A DNA stretch of 64,000 nucleotides from assembly GCA_038087015.1 (NCBI GenBank), contig JASBNA010000005.1:496001-560000 (forward strand). Direction: 5' to 3'. The notes under the pieces are model-generated. The model made no database searches. It was not told the origin of the DNA and saw only the letters and a program-made list of their open reading frames with translations. A program made the translations under genes and the position numbers. The stretch comes from Cerrena zonata (Eukaryota; Basidiomycota; Agaricomycetes; Polyporales; Cerrenaceae). Below are positions 22,506 to 34,480 of the stretch, piece after piece; position 1 is the stretch's first letter, and every line of letters begins with the position of its first letter.

Positions 22506-24769
22506 TCAGACGACAACATTTTCTGTTGCCTGACTGACGATCTTGATCGCCTGTTCGGACCTCGGTCTGATGTCCACTTTGAACGGCGTAGGTGTCCTGA
22601 ATACATCAATTGTTTTTAGTTTGACATTGACGTGGTGAAGGTATGATAAGGTTCTTACCTGAAGACAGAGTTCTCGAATTTCACTTCGGGCTCCATGATA
22701 TTGCCATGTTCATCCTTGGCTTTGCTGAAGTCGAGGGTTGCAACCATGGTGGCCATGACAATCCAGAGGGATGATTCGATAAGGTGCATACCCGGGCAAC
22801 GTCTATTTAGGTAACATTTTCAGTTAGTGGTCAATGCTCTAAATGACGAACTGAGTGTATTACCTTCGTCCGTAGCCGAATACGTAGTTACGAGGCTCGC
22901 GACGTTTAGCGGTGGCTTCATCAACTTCAACAAGGAATCGTTCTGGTTTGAACGCGTGTGGTTCGGGGTAAAGTTTCTCGTCGTGAAGAACGTTCCTAAT
23001 AGCGAGAATGACACATTAGCATAACTCTCATTTGTCATAAAGTTTAGCGAATTACCAGATGTTGGCGAAGACCAAAGTTCCCTTGGGGATGAACATGCCC
23101 TTGTACACATCATCTTCCATCAAACGATGAGGAAGACCTGGAAAAGTGATCACAACATTAAACTTTGCTCAATAATAGCATGTATGTGACGAAAACTTAC
23201 CCAATGGGACGGGTGAACCCCAACGCAGACATTCGCTGATGACGGCCTCGAGGTAAGGCAACGATTCACGGTCAGTCCATGTCGGGAGTCGGTTAGGACC
23301 AACAACAGTGTCCATCTCCTGCTGAACTTTCTCGAACACTTCAGGGTGCTGGAGCATAGCCAAGATGAAATGTTGGACTGCGGTGACAGTCTACGGGAGG
23401 GTCAGCCGTGGATAAGGTGAATAAGGCAAAACAGTTACGTACCGTGTCCAAACTGGCGGAGTACATCGAGTTGGCGGTCCATCGAATATCGAAATCACGT
23501 TCAGGATCGATGACAACGTTGTCCTTGGTACGAACATCCTCAAGAAGCATGGTGCAGAAGCAGGGCAATGCAGTACCATCCCGCTAGAGACACACATGGA
23601 TCAACATCTCGATTGATAGCAGAATAGACTTGGTTAATTAAACACTCACCATGCGTTGCAATAGATGTTCATATGGCTTGTCAACGAATTCCTCCATCTT
23701 GGCACGCCATGCCGCAGCCTTCTTCTTGAAAGCGGCACCAGGGGCCCAATCAGGAAGGTACCTCACTGCAATTCAATTCAGGAATTTGATCATGGTGAGA
23801 GATCGGTCTAAGAAGCACTTACAGAATGGGAAGATATCAACAGGCCAGATTCCTCCACCGGAGGCAATTCGGTTGGAAAGAATGTCAACACATTCTTCTG
23901 CAAGGGACAGATATTTGTCGTCTTTTGAAGTGACTCGATATCCGTAAACAACATGCAAGACCAAAGAACCGGCATACCTATTAGATCAAAACGGTAAAAC
24001 CGGGTCAATAATGTTCATATGACTAAAAGAATATAAAAGGAATCGCAGATCGTACCTCACAAGGTAGTCCAAATGATGTTTTGGTTCGGTCAGGATGCCC
24101 TTGACCAACTCATGAGCATTATACTCCAGAAGGGGTTGATAAGTCCGGACAGCGGAGGCGCTTAGTGCCTGCTGCATCAACCTTCGCTGACGGCGGGACT
24201 GGTCGCCATATCGAGTGAATGCGACCTATTCCAGGCACAGCAGTCAGTAACGTTCTAAGCGAGTAGAAGAATATAGTATAGCACGCTGCACTACCGGCGG
24301 GCAAGAAATGAGAGTAGACTTACCATATTTTCACAACCACACCTGATATCCGGGAACACCGGGTGAGCCATGTGTCAAGATGATCAAAGGACTACTCACA
24401 ATTCACCCGCCATTACGAGAGCGGGTTTGTCAGAATAAATGGAACCCTTTTTGTCCATGAGGTCGACGGCAACCTCGTTTGTGTTGCAGAAGACGAGACC
24501 CTGGCCGAACACATGGATGTATACAATTTCTCCTGCTCGGTGTACAATGATGAGCGACAATGTGTATAACAGAAACGTAACCACTGACCATATTGTTGGG
24601 ACCAGTTAGCTACTCGAAGCCAAAGTTCACGGGCTGTCAGGTCCAAGATGTTTCCTACGAGTGGGAGAGGCTTGGGACCAGGTGGATAGTGTACGTTCTG
24701 CGACTTCTTCTGTCGCGACCAAACGTACAGACCATAGGCCACAACGATGCCAACCAAGAAGGAGTTCAT
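22506..24769 (-). CDS. Cytochrome P450 monooxygenase
   Basis: The start is ATG 24769. A membrane anchor (MNSFLVGIVVAYGLYVW) is followed by basic residues and the proline hinge HYPPGPKPLPLVGN. Later exons give SRRQRRLMQQALSA (C helix), the I helix YSASLDTTVTAVQHFILAML (Ser in place of the usual Gly before DTT), ESLPYLEAVISECLRW with the E-x2-R pair, PHRLMEDDVYKGMFIPKG, the PERF-type motif HAFKPERFL and the heme loop FGYGRRRCPG with the Cys ligand. The stop is TGA 22508-22506. More than ten short introns cut it. It is an ER-bound class II enzyme of the large OrdA-like group of mushroom P450s; the substrate cannot be told. No break was seen. It converges on the HET gene across about 280 bp. Confidence 0.92.
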
Positions 24770-25843
24770 GATGGGATTTGTAGACAAGAATGATACCGAC
24801 TTCAATAAGTAGATATTGAGGAAAAATAAGGTTCCGTCAAAAGGGCAGGATATGTTACGGGGGTTGCTTCTCGAAAGTCTTTAAGACAGGGAAGCAAAGA
24901 GGCGTGACACGCCACACGGAAAGGAGAGGCGAGATGTAAACGAGAGACTAGAGTTAGAAAGAGTGGATTTTAAGAGAGATAGGGAGCCGGGGCTATGGGG
25001 CTGACAGGTGAGCAAAACAGGGATAGGCTATGATGATGGTCGCCCACGGAGACTTTTTATTCATTTCGAATGGAAGCCGAAATGTCGGAAACGTGTACAC
25101 AAACGGAGTCTCTTACCGAGCTCAGGCTCGTGGCAGCCTCCGAAGCAATCTGGGCGGATTCGGAACACTTCTGGGTATCGCTTCAAGGGTAGCCGCCCTC
25201 GACTGTCTGTGCCCGCCTAAAACATAAATTACGATGAACGAATGAATCAGGTCCTGCGTTACAGATGAGCATATTAAGCTTCTGCCAATTGAGAGATAAA
25301 AGCGACTGTTCTCACCCTACTGGTACTGGAAGCCCTACAAGCAGACATCGCCTTCAAATTGCAATCCCCTTTCATGACAGAAGACGTAAACGACGCTTCT
25401 TCACCGACATTCCGAGCTTCTTCGCCCACGCCTTTCACAATCACCTTCGGTTTGCCACATATGTCCACTGCGCGGCCGCTTACCTATCAATCAACGCTCA
25501 ATTTCCAAAAACCACCAGGGCCTTGATCAGCTGGATTGACAAACGACAGATGGTCTCAGGCTGCAGATCTTTCAGTGAGTAGGAGAGTTTAGAGACAATT
25601 TAAAGTTCAGCGAATGGAGCGACAGAGTCAACGTTGTGGTAACTATAACTGATCGGGCCGCTGTGGAAGAAGGATCAAGCGGGTCAGCGAACGCTAAAGA
25701 GTCCTTTAATTACATGACGAAAACACATTCTCGACATCAACGGGCCCGGGGAGTGGTGGTCATCGTAATAAATCTTAGATGCTAAAGCTACTGCAGGCAT
25801 GCCACTACACCGACCTTTCGATGCAGGGTACCATAGGCCAAAA
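24770..25843. other. Intergenic region between P450 and DUF1348 genes
   Basis: About 1.1 kb. The first 200 bp are purine-rich and form the P450 upstream region. Open frames of up to about 105 codons exist but none has a recognisable or convincingly protein-like sequence. Confidence 0.45.
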
Positions 25844-26507
25844 TCAAAGATGCTTGTCAGAAATTTCGAGTGTGTTCACATCTACACCATCTTTAAACCA
25901 ACGCTCTTCTTCCGAAATCGCAACATCATTGCCGCTCATTTGGCGTTTGCGCATCCTACCATCCTCATTGAACGTCCAGTCCTGAAACAACGATTGTCGG
26001 TGATACCGAAGGATGGACTTGACTTAATGAAATCATACCTCTAGACCGTACGTGCGGTACCACTGTTTAGTACCATCCACACTGAGTTCGAACCACTCGT
26101 AGAAGAACTATATGGGGTTGAACGGGAAATGAACCCGAGGATGTGAGACTAAGATCAAACCTAAATCTCATACGCACCTGGACGGCGATCTTATTGTCTG
26201 TAAAAGCAAATAGATCCTTCCTCAATTTATACCCATTCTCCTTTTCCCACTTCTTGCGCAGAAACTGTTTCACCTCTTCATGTCCGCTCATAAATTGGTC
26301 GCGGTTGCGCCAGATAGTATCCGTCTGATAAAAACACTTTAACACCAACAAGACAAAGAAGTAGAATGCACAGTTACATACCGTGTAAGCAAGAGCAACC
26401 TTCTCGGGATCTTTGGTATTCCAGAGATCCTGAGCAGCTTTAACCTTGTTCAGAGCAGTCTCAGCTGTGAAGGGAGGAACAGGGGGTCTGATATCCGATC
26501 CAGACAT
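25844..26507 (-). CDS. SnoaL-like / DUF1348 protein (NTF2-like fold)
   Basis: The start is ATG 26507 (MSGSDIRPPVPPFTAETALN) and the stop TGA 25846-25844 (LEISDKHL). Exons give KVKAAQDLWNTKDPEKVALA, YT then DTIWRNRDQFMSGHEEVKQF, LRKKWEKENGYKLRKDLFAF, TDNKIAVQ, FFYEWFELSVDGTKQWYRTY and DWTFNEDGRMRKRQ. This is the full DUF1348 pattern, including the WRNR motif, the RKKW motif and the aromatic Y-E-W strand. These are small single-domain NTF2-like proteins found in bacteria and fungi. Some relatives bind or isomerise small ring compounds, but no reaction is established for this group. Phases agree across all introns. It lies between a P450 and a Zn2Cys6 regulator. Confidence 0.88.
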
Positions 26508-28306
26508 TGTCGTAGTGCGAGTGAGAACTGGGATGGTGCTCGAGACGGAGCGATTCTTGAGATAATTATACACCTGGATTACGTGCTAAACGCTACCGTT
26601 CAGTAGCATTTATAAGTGTCTCCACCCTGATCTTGCTAAGAATATGATAAAGCGATCCACATTTACGCAAAGCACTTGCTATCATACCAGTGATCCATCG
26701 CTTTCAAACATATCGGACACAAAGAAAGTCACGGTGCACAGACCGTACGCCCCCGAAGGGCTTACAAAGCAGGCGTCATGTGAGCATGGGATCGCTTATA
26801 AAAGCCTTGTCAGCAAAGGCGTTAGGTAGTACTCAAAGACACATACGACTTGAATTGGCATATCGACACTCACAGCTTGAGTGTATAGCTGTTGTGGTAG
26901 CTGAAGTTGATGTATACCAACTCAGATTGCTGAGGTTATTCGATGTTGTACTTTAGTTGATGTCATATAGCTTCAGAGTCTCCAAATAGGACATGCACGT
27001 GCACATAATATGCTACTCGGGATTTGCATCGCTATACATGAAGCAGGCAATCATAAGAAATAGGCGATGTTTCAAAGCTCACTAGTGCTTTGGATCGAAC
27101 TTAGGAACAAATAGCCTTTTTTGGATGGTTCGGAAAATGCCGATAGCAGGAGGAGGCTGATTTTCAATTTCGAGACTTTCGAACTCTACAACTTGATATG
27201 TTTGAAAGTTGGAAACTTGCAACGTCTCTTTGCTTTTGCTCTAGAAAAATGTTCACTGTCCCTTGGAACAACTATACTGTGTTATGTGTGACGTGCCGCT
27301 TGTTGGGACATGATTGTTAAACTCAACGCTGTTTGTAACTTTGAACGCTTGAACACACAGGTCCCTGACCACACTGGCACGCATAGCTAAGTTCTGCGTC
27401 GTTCTCAGTTTAGATCTGGTCGCAGTACTCATTTCATCGCAAATAACCTCCCGGAACACGTGTACTGTGATCAGGATCGGGCAAAGTCCACAAACCCAGA
27501 GTATGCACGAGTCCTTTCTACGATATCGTTCAAACTTCGGGGACGTTCGACCTCGGAATAGTGGCTGCCGACCTTGTACTTGCTACCAGTGCCTCACCGA
27601 CTCGCCATCATGTTGTCAGGCAAAAGTATTACGCTTACTAAATAAAGGCGCCATCGCAGGTGTTGAAACCGGTGACGGCGCGTCAATTGCCATACCAGGC
27701 AGGTCACTGACTACTACAACATTGTTCAAGTGATAGTAATCTAACCACTAGGAGCTCCTGGCCCATACGTCTAGTTCGCGATGAAATAGGAGACTTCCTA
27801 CTCCGGAGTACTCTCCTACACATGGACTTTCGGGTAATTCAGTCCCTGTGAAGCAGTTTATCATTCTCGGAAGTTCAGCAGTCATCTCAAACATGCTGAA
27901 CCTCTCACCGTAACCTAACCGACAGAGCCTCGGTGACGATGACCTCCACTAAGAAATCTACTTCTTGTTTCTAGACACCCATATCAGCTCGAGCACCGCT
28001 GTCTTTGGAACGGTCTTACCAATATCGGTAGTGCCTCTGTCCGTCTGTCCATTGGATGACATCACTTGGCATGCATGTACAAAACACTATGTTTGGTATG
28101 GTTTTGCTCACCCTCGCCTTACCCTGACCATCCCGACTCCCAAAGACGTTTAGCATTCCTACACAGGAAGTCCGTTGTTGTTCCGCGTGAGTCGACGGCG
28201 TTGGATGACGAAGATGTGTATTGCGATAGTATATAACCTCTATGTTGAGGACGATGTATTGTTCTACAAACTCACTAACGCATTCCCAAAACAACACCAC
28301 CTTCAA
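26508..28306. other. Intergenic region upstream of the Zn2Cys6 gene
   Basis: About 1.8 kb between two divergent genes. A Cys-containing frame near 27540-27640 (CRPCTCYQCLTDSPSCCQ) caught my eye but lacks the spacing of a hydrophobin or any family I know. Nothing else looks coding. Confidence 0.4.
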
Positions 28307-30463
28307 ATGTCTACACAATCCAAGAAAACAACTATCACCGAAGGTCCTACTCCCCTGCCTAGGTAAGAACTTAGGTGTATTACCCCTTCAACATGATAAT
28401 TGACTATTTGATTCTCTCTAGAGGCGCAGCCTGTCTTCCATGCCGCAAACGAAAGATGGTGAGCCCCTTCATTGGTTCATTTTCTCTCGTTTCTTCGATA
28501 TATTAATCCCCAACGTCAGAGATGCGACGGAGGGCAGCCCTTTTGTGGCCAATGCGTGAGCAAAGGGAGACAAGAAGACTGTGAGTATACCACGGCTCCC
28601 GGTCTGACCAGGACACAGCTACTCGAAGAGAACATCGCCCTTCTAGAGACTCGGATACGTGAGTTAGAGAACCCCGAGGAAGGAACATCCATCAAACTCC
28701 ATGACCCCCGCGCTTCGAGTGGGTTGCAATTGACGCAGCCCGGAGGTGTGACGGTACCTGGTAGTGCGAGCGGGAGTGGTCAAGTCATCGACCTCGCACA
28801 GTTGATGGGACTCGGTCAGTGTTTCATGCAATTTTTGTTGGAAGTTAATTGAAGGGCTGTGCAGGTGAAGCACCTACAACTCCAGCCGCGCTTACATCCC
28901 AAGACAAATCTCACTTGTGAGTTATTCTTTCTTGGCATACTGCGTTTCGAGCTGTTGACAGTCGGACACAGAATCGATGCGTTCGTTCCACATGCGTCCC
29001 AAGTCGGTTTCTTCATTAGCATACCCCGAATTCTCGCGATGACCCATGGAGTGCTCCCTCCTGGTTCTCTCCTGGAGGCAATGCTAGACGCTATGTATCT
29101 CTGGGGCAGCCACTTTTCTAACGACTCTGTTCTTCACTCCCGAGAGGCTGAACTTCTAGGCCGAGTAGTTCATAGTGTCTCAGACTCGCTCTTCATCGAT
29201 TCAACAGCTCAACGCGGACATGCGGTTCTCTACGGGATCCAGGCAGAAGTCCTGCTAGCCAACTACTATCTCGCCAACGGTCGGTTTTTGGAAGGAAGAT
29301 ATCACATCAGTGCTGCTGTCTCGTTGGCTGTTAGTTGCAAACTCAACCTCAGTCATACGAATTTTACCACGAGTAAGTCAATATCATCCCAGGTTTTATT
29401 CTTATTCGTGCTCAGAACATCGGGTTGATAGATCCGTTGGACCCCATTGAAGAAGGCGAGCGGGTGGATGCCTTTTGGCAAGTTTATGTCCTTGACAAGG
29501 CTTGGGCAGTTGCTCTGAAATCCCCTTCCTCTATATCAGAAGACGGCTTATGGGGTACCCAGATCGATACACCCTGGCCACTAACATTACAGGAATACGA
29601 GCAGGTGAATCCATTCGTACTGCACATTTTTCTAACAGAATACTTACTTGTGCCAGGGTGTTTTTGCGGACTTGTTTAGCAACAACACGGTTCAGATGTT
29701 CTTAGCGGGACTCGACGTCACACCACCTGTTGGATATTCACCTCTCGCTCTTCGTGCTCAAGCGACTATCCTATTTTCCCGAGCCTCTATCATAGCAAAT
29801 CAGTATAAACACGGTAAGCCCGACTCTATACAGATATTCTGGAGAGATGTGTTGACGTGCTTTTTACTCGCAGATATGTCTGCTTTCCAACACGAATGTG
29901 TTGTGCTGGATGACTTTGTGTCAAAGTTCTTAAATACACTCCCTGTGAACCCTGAAAGTCGTGACGACCTCGTTACGGCTGCACTTGGACATGTTGCTCT
30001 AATCCAGTTGCACATGACCCTGTCGACTAGCGAGAGGAAGTCTCGGGATGCTTGTGTTGCTGCCGCTAGAGCTACACTTGCTACACTACAGACGATTCAT
30101 TCATCTCAGATGGGGTTCATTAACCCCATTGTAGCTGTAAGTAAAACCCAGTGTGTTTCTCGATATAGTGCTGACAAACTTCCTTACTTCCTAGACCCTG
30201 CTAACCTCTGCTGGGCAGGTTTTTGTTGAAGAAATTGCGACGGTCAAGGCATCCAACCCGAGCTCCAGTGCAGATGCATATCTAAACGAGCTCGCTACGT
30301 CTGTCGAGCGCATTTTGGCTATCATGGCTGATTTCGCAATGGTTCTTCCCATCATGGGTTCGTTCTAAGAATTGAATCATTTTTCTATCTCGAACTTCAA
30401 CTAATCGTCGTCCTAGGTCTGCAAGCCGCTCAGCTCCAATCAGCTTACCAGCATATTAACTAA
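28307..30463 (+). CDS. Zn(II)2Cys6 fungal transcription factor
   Basis: The start is ATG 28307 (MSTQSKKTTITEGPTPLPR). The binuclear cluster is split by two introns: ACLPCRKRKM, then RCDGGQPFCGQCVSKGR and QEDC, giving C-x2-C-x6-C on the first leg. A short coiled coil follows (LLEENIALLETRIRELE). The middle-homology (fungal_trans) region includes EAMLDAMYLWGSHFS, GIQAEVLLANYYLANGRFLE, GRYHISAAVSLAVSCKL, DPIEEGERVDAFWQVYVLDK and DGLWGTQIDTPWP. The protein ends TSVERILAIMADFAMVLPIM, then GLQAAQLQSAYQHIN and TAA 30461-30463. It is a nuclear regulator binding CGG-type sites. With a P450 and a DUF1348 gene next to it, control of a local pathway is possible but unproven. Confidence 0.9.
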
Positions 30464-30942
30464 GATTCTTGATGCTGGGAGGCCTGCTCCATAGACACCG
30501 CGACTGGCATCCCCTGGATGACGAACCACTTTGCATCACGTAGAAATTCCTTGTCTTACCATGTTTTTGATGTCGACACACGTTGTACTGTCTACAAAGC
30601 TTATTCCTGCTTCGATAAAGCCAGTGTAATCTATGACGTGAATGTTCCCCGATATATTTCGAAACAAATGTTCACAGGAACCCAGAGAATAATACAAACT
30701 ACAACTGTATACATAAGAGGAAGTGAACGAATAGGAAGTTCCCAAGATAATCCGACGATCAGAAATGCTTCGGGTAGATGGGAATTCGAACCTTTTCCCA
30801 AACCCAACGATGTCCTCATGGCACGCGTCGGCTGGCCTCCGCGTTTGACTCCATAATTACCATTGACACCCTTTGTCGCGAACTGGCAACTAACTTTACA
30901 CAACTCTCTCCAACGCTTATACATCCCCACATTAGTCTCAAA
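30464..30942. other. Intergenic region
   Basis: About 480 bp holding the 3' end of the regulator gene and the promoter of the EXPERA gene. A 112-codon open frame (30518-30856) overlaps it but has no protein-like signature. Confidence 0.4.
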
Positions 30943-32216
30943 ATGTACAGACCACTGCTCTCTTCCACTCTGTCAGCTCGAATCGAACGTGAAGCCCCAG
31001 ATTTCCATGAGCGTCTTCAGTCTCATTCGCGTGCGCCATCAACTGCCACACTAAATGGCCCGAGGTTAAACGAAGAACTTGACAAGACAGAGCACGAAGA
31101 TTGGGAGACAGAAACCTATGTCGATGGGACACCAACGTCTTCGCAGTCGTCTAGGGCACCGAGTACAGTTGAAATGGCGGAGCATGAGGAAACCCGGGGT
31201 CAGAAGACAGACACACACCCACGTCTCGGGAACCCTCTCCAAATCATTTCTCACGGTATTTACCTTTGGTATAAATGATGATCAATGGGTTGAGCTCCTT
31301 ACCTCCCAGCACTCTCAAGGACGATGGCTGTCAAGACGCACACTTTTGTCTCCCTTTGGTACTACTCAATGTTCTTGATATTCTTGCATAATTCTGACGC
31401 ACACATAAAGGTTCCTTCTCACCATTCCGATCATCTTCTGGGATGCTGGATACTGCTTTATGCGGTAAGTATTTATGTCTGTTGCCAGGCTGGCAAGGCG
31501 AGGCATTTGCTCACCTGGTAATATTCACTCAGCCCTCGTTCGATGAGAGGAGGCGACCTCCATTGGATTTGGAAGCCTTATGAGCTCTACCAGGAAATCG
31601 ACTTGGTAAATACGACCCATTCTAATACGGACTGTGCTTCTGACGCTTCGTATTTAATAGGTTTATGGTGTCAAGGCATTGGAAAACGGTGACGGTTTTA
31701 CGAATGCGCAATGTACGTAGCCTCATGCGAAGTCGTCGATATTTGTCTAATTTTCCGTGAAGCTCTTCTCAACATTGTCGAGAACTTCATGAACATTGGA
31801 TATCTCTACCTCGCTCATGTCTCCGGTTCCCCGGCGGCCCCTCTACTCGGCTTCGCTAGTGCCGTGATGACACTATCCAAGACTGTCCTTTACTGGGCGC
31901 AAGAGTTCTATTGCGGTGGTAAGTCGTCGACGTGTATCCCGATTTGATGCGCATCCTGATGTCTATCTGTGTATAAGGTTGTGCTGTTGGTCACAATGAC
32001 CTCCAGACTTTGATTATCTACTGGATCATTCCCAACGGGTGCGTGAACTCCTCGGCAAAGACATCCGTTCACTAACATATATTGACGACATGACCATATA
32101 GACTTTGGCTCATCGTCCCGAGCTTTATCATCTCCCGACTGTCCAAGGACATCTTGGCATCGTTACGCGCCACTGATCAAGCTGTTAAAAAAGAGAAATC
32201 AGGAAAGAAATTGTAG
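30943..32216 (+). CDS. EXPERA-domain (sterol-isomerase-like) membrane protein with acidic N-terminal extension
   Basis: From ATG 30943 (MYRPLLSSTLSARIERE) a hydrophilic, acidic stretch of about 100 residues (LDKTEHEDWETETYVDG) joins by a phase-1 intron to the membrane part: MAVKTHTFVSLW, FLLTIPIIFWDAGYCFMRPR, SMRGGDLHWIWKPYELYQEI, DLVYGVKALENGDGFTNAQS, LLNIVENFMNIGYLYLAHVS, GFASAVMTLSKTVLYWAQEF, and GLWLIVPSFIISRL before a Lys-rich tail ending at TAG 32214-32216. The order of helices and the His/Asp/Glu residues fit the EXPERA family (emopamil-binding protein, TM6SF, sigma-2 receptor), ER proteins acting on sterols or lipids. Homologues I recall begin near MAVKTHTFVSLW, so an inner start at 31324 is possible. 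Whether it has isomerase activity cannot be told. Confidence 0.75.
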
Positions 32217-33154
32217 GATGTTGATGTCGTAGTCATTATGTGCAAGACATGCGACGAACGCTTGGCATTATGAACTCTTGCTTATCTATTGGTTATATCT
32301 ATCACATATCTTGGTTATGTTCGGGTCGGGTTGTATGTTGTAAAGCTGTTCAACCGTACTTGCTTTGATGAACCAGACTGCAATATTCAATATTTAATAT
32401 TCAGTGTTGGCAATATGTGTTTGTCATTGATGCTGACATGACGGCGAATGCAGCCGGCGTCTGTGAAACTACTAGGAGGAACTTTTGTTACGGTGTTGTT
32501 ATTTTATTTTCTCGTTCTTCCTGATTAGTTACTAAAGAGATGATCCTCCTAACAGCTCACCATTAAGTATTACGTTTCTGAAGACACTTGGTAAAGTTCG
32601 ACGTCTTCTATTCCTCTTAGTTCTGTGACATGCTGACACGCAGTGCCTAGGTCGAACTAAACCATTCCATAGCCTCTGAATCATGCTCGTGATTTGCTGG
32701 AAATAACTCGCAGCACCTTGATTCAGAAAACGCAATATCATCTCCGAGTTATCCAGCTTATTGCAATTCTAAGTCAGGGTCTCCACTTAATCGCAAGATG
32801 ACCGTAACTGTAAACTGCCTTGAGCAGCAGATATTACTTCTCCAAGTACCCTGCGGCAACAGCCTTTGTGATCTCTCCGATAAAAGCTGCACTTGACCAA
32901 GATATACGTCAACGACGGCTCCACGCAGCATACATTAGAGCCTGATATAACCAATCCCTATCAATCCAACCCTCTGAGTTACGAGGGATCTGCCAACTAG
33001 CCCTATGACGTGTTACGGCTACGTGGTCTTGCGATATCCTCTAGAGGTATAAAACCTAGACTGTTTGCAACACTAGTCCTTATCCCCCAAACTTCAGTTA
33101 CACCAGCTACTTCGTATCCTAACACCAACCACTTTTTGACCATCGCAACTCGCC
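32217..33154. other. Intergenic region with AT-rich patch
   Basis: The 3' part of the EXPERA gene is followed by an AT-rich patch near 32380-32410 with three ATATT copies. The upstream region of the FtsJ-like gene follows, including a TATA box. No other gene was seen. Confidence 0.45.
33048..33054 (+). promoter_or_regulatory. TATA box of FtsJ-like gene 1
   Basis: TATAAAA at 33048-33054, 107 bp upstream of ATG 33155. The paralogue on the other strand has one at nearly the same distance. Confidence 0.5.
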
Positions 33155-34480
33155 ATGAACACTCAACCTCGCACCGTTGCCGAAGTCGATGCACTCATCC
33201 AACGAGGCCAACATCCCTCTGAGTGGAAAATATCCCCATTCGAGCGTCGTTTCGCGCATGTATCCCCGACACACCAACAACTTCTGCATATTAAGCAGAT
33301 TTATGGAAGTCATCCCACAGTTGACCAGTCATACAACAACCGCCGGGCTAACCAGAAAGCAAGTAGTGCAGCACCCCCACATATCTATCGTCTGGGCTAT
33401 GAGAGAGTCCTCTCGGAGATTAGCCAAGGTCAAGGCCATGTATTCGACAACGGTCGGGTACATCGTTTCCTCGATCTTGGCTTCTCCCCTGGTGGCTTCT
33501 CCAATTGGCTCTTGAATAATAATCCTCGAGCGTCGGGTGTCGGAATTACTTTATCTGACACCGAAGCCGGATACGTCTACGCACCTGATGATGCCAGTGC
33601 ATTGGGTGATCCCAATCGCTTCACGCCCATCTTCGACAACATCATTGCCTTTACCCAGAACTCCTTGAGCAATGGGACGAACCCCATTCACTCTGTGATT
33701 CCTGGTAATGGCAATGCCCCAGAATTTGATCTCGTCGTTGCTGGTGCATTCCCTACAATGGAAGGAAAGCTGCCCTGGTATCACCGTGTTCAGTTGGCTC
33801 TATCCCAACTGTACATCGTTCTGTTCAACCTTCAGAACAATGGTTCCGCCATGTTTGTTATCAACACCAAGCCCTTTGTGTGGCAGGTCGAGGTCTTGGC
33901 AATTCTCAAGAACTGTTTCCGTTCCGTGGAAACAGCGAAAGGGTCGATACACAAGACTCGGACGTCCTGTTATGTCGTCTGCAAAGGATTTCAAAGGTCC
34001 AACCCTTCCGAGACAACATTTATCTCCCAGTACCTACGATCCCTCCGCGCTACATTGCTGACTCTCGCACAAATATCCGCAGCTCAAATAGATGTAGATC
34101 CCGAGGACTCCATGCCATCCATCTCCGGACGTTCAGCTGATGATATTTTCAACGCTGAAGGTCGGTTCATTCTAGACTTGTTCCAGCCGCGTTGGAAGGA
34201 ACAATACGACGCTATCCACGAGGAGCTCAAGAAAGTCCTGGAGTCTGGCCATACCGGTACTGTTTTTCCAATATTTAATGTTTTACGTGATCATTCTGCT
34301 GACATGCGTTCATTTGGTGTAGGTGCAGGGAATTCAGCCCGCGGTGCCAACCGTGACAGTGGTATGGACTGGAGGAACCCACGCCCGACAGGTGGACAGA
34401 GCACCGGTGTACCCAGCAGAAAGCCTGGTTTCGATTTCGGTCGCAGTGCCGGTGGTTCCAACAGCCGCAATTGGCGTTGA
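33155..34480 (+). CDS. FtsJ-like (RrmJ-type) methyltransferase-domain protein 1
   Basis: The frame is open for 441 codons from ATG 33155 (MNTQPRTVAEVDALIQRGQH). The SAM-binding motif I is FLDLGFSPGGFSNWLL; later blocks are FDLVVAGAFP, FVINTKPFVWQVEVL and TSCYVVCKGF. These line up with RrmJ/FtsJ 2'-O-ribose methyltransferases. The Lys of the third block is kept, but the Asp of the K-D-K-E tetrad is Ala/Gly here and the Glu is Ser, so catalysis of the usual kind is doubtful. The C-terminus is rich in Gly, Arg, Ser and Asn (DSGMDWRNPRPTGGQ), as in RNA-binding tails. A possible 66-nt intron at 34257-34322 (GTACTG, TGCTGAC, TAG) would shorten it to 419 residues without changing frame. The body has no introns, unlike its neighbours. 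A paralogue lies at 36411-37430. Confidence 0.8.
   Translation: MNTQPRTVAEVDALIQRGQHPSEWKISPFERRFAHVSPTHQQLLHIKQIYGSHPTVDQSYNNRRANQKASSAAPPHIYRLGYERVLSEISQGQGHVFDNGRVHRFLDLGFSPGGFSNWLLNNNPRASGVGITLSDTEAGYVYAPDDASALGDPNRFTPIFDNIIAFTQNSLSNGTNPIHSVIPGNGNAPEFDLVVAGAFPTMEGKLPWYHRVQLALSQLYIVLFNLQNNGSAMFVINTKPFVWQVEVLAILKNCFRSVETAKGSIHKTRTSCYVVCKGFQRSNPSETTFISQYLRSLRATLLTLAQISAAQIDVDPEDSMPSISGRSADDIFNAEGRFILDLFQPRWKEQYDAIHEELKKVLESGHTGTVFPIFNVLRDHSADMRSFGVGAGNSARGANRDSGMDWRNPRPTGGQSTGVPSRKPGFDFGRSAGGSNSRNWR

Noticed and set aside
27467..27733. Cys-rich frame resembling a hydrophobin
   Set aside because: The Cys spacing does not match the eight-Cys hydrophobin pattern and there is no signal peptide.
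30770..30870. tRNA-like B-box (GG-TTCGAATTC on the minus strand)
   Set aside because: No A-box, anticodon stem or acceptor pairing could be found around it.
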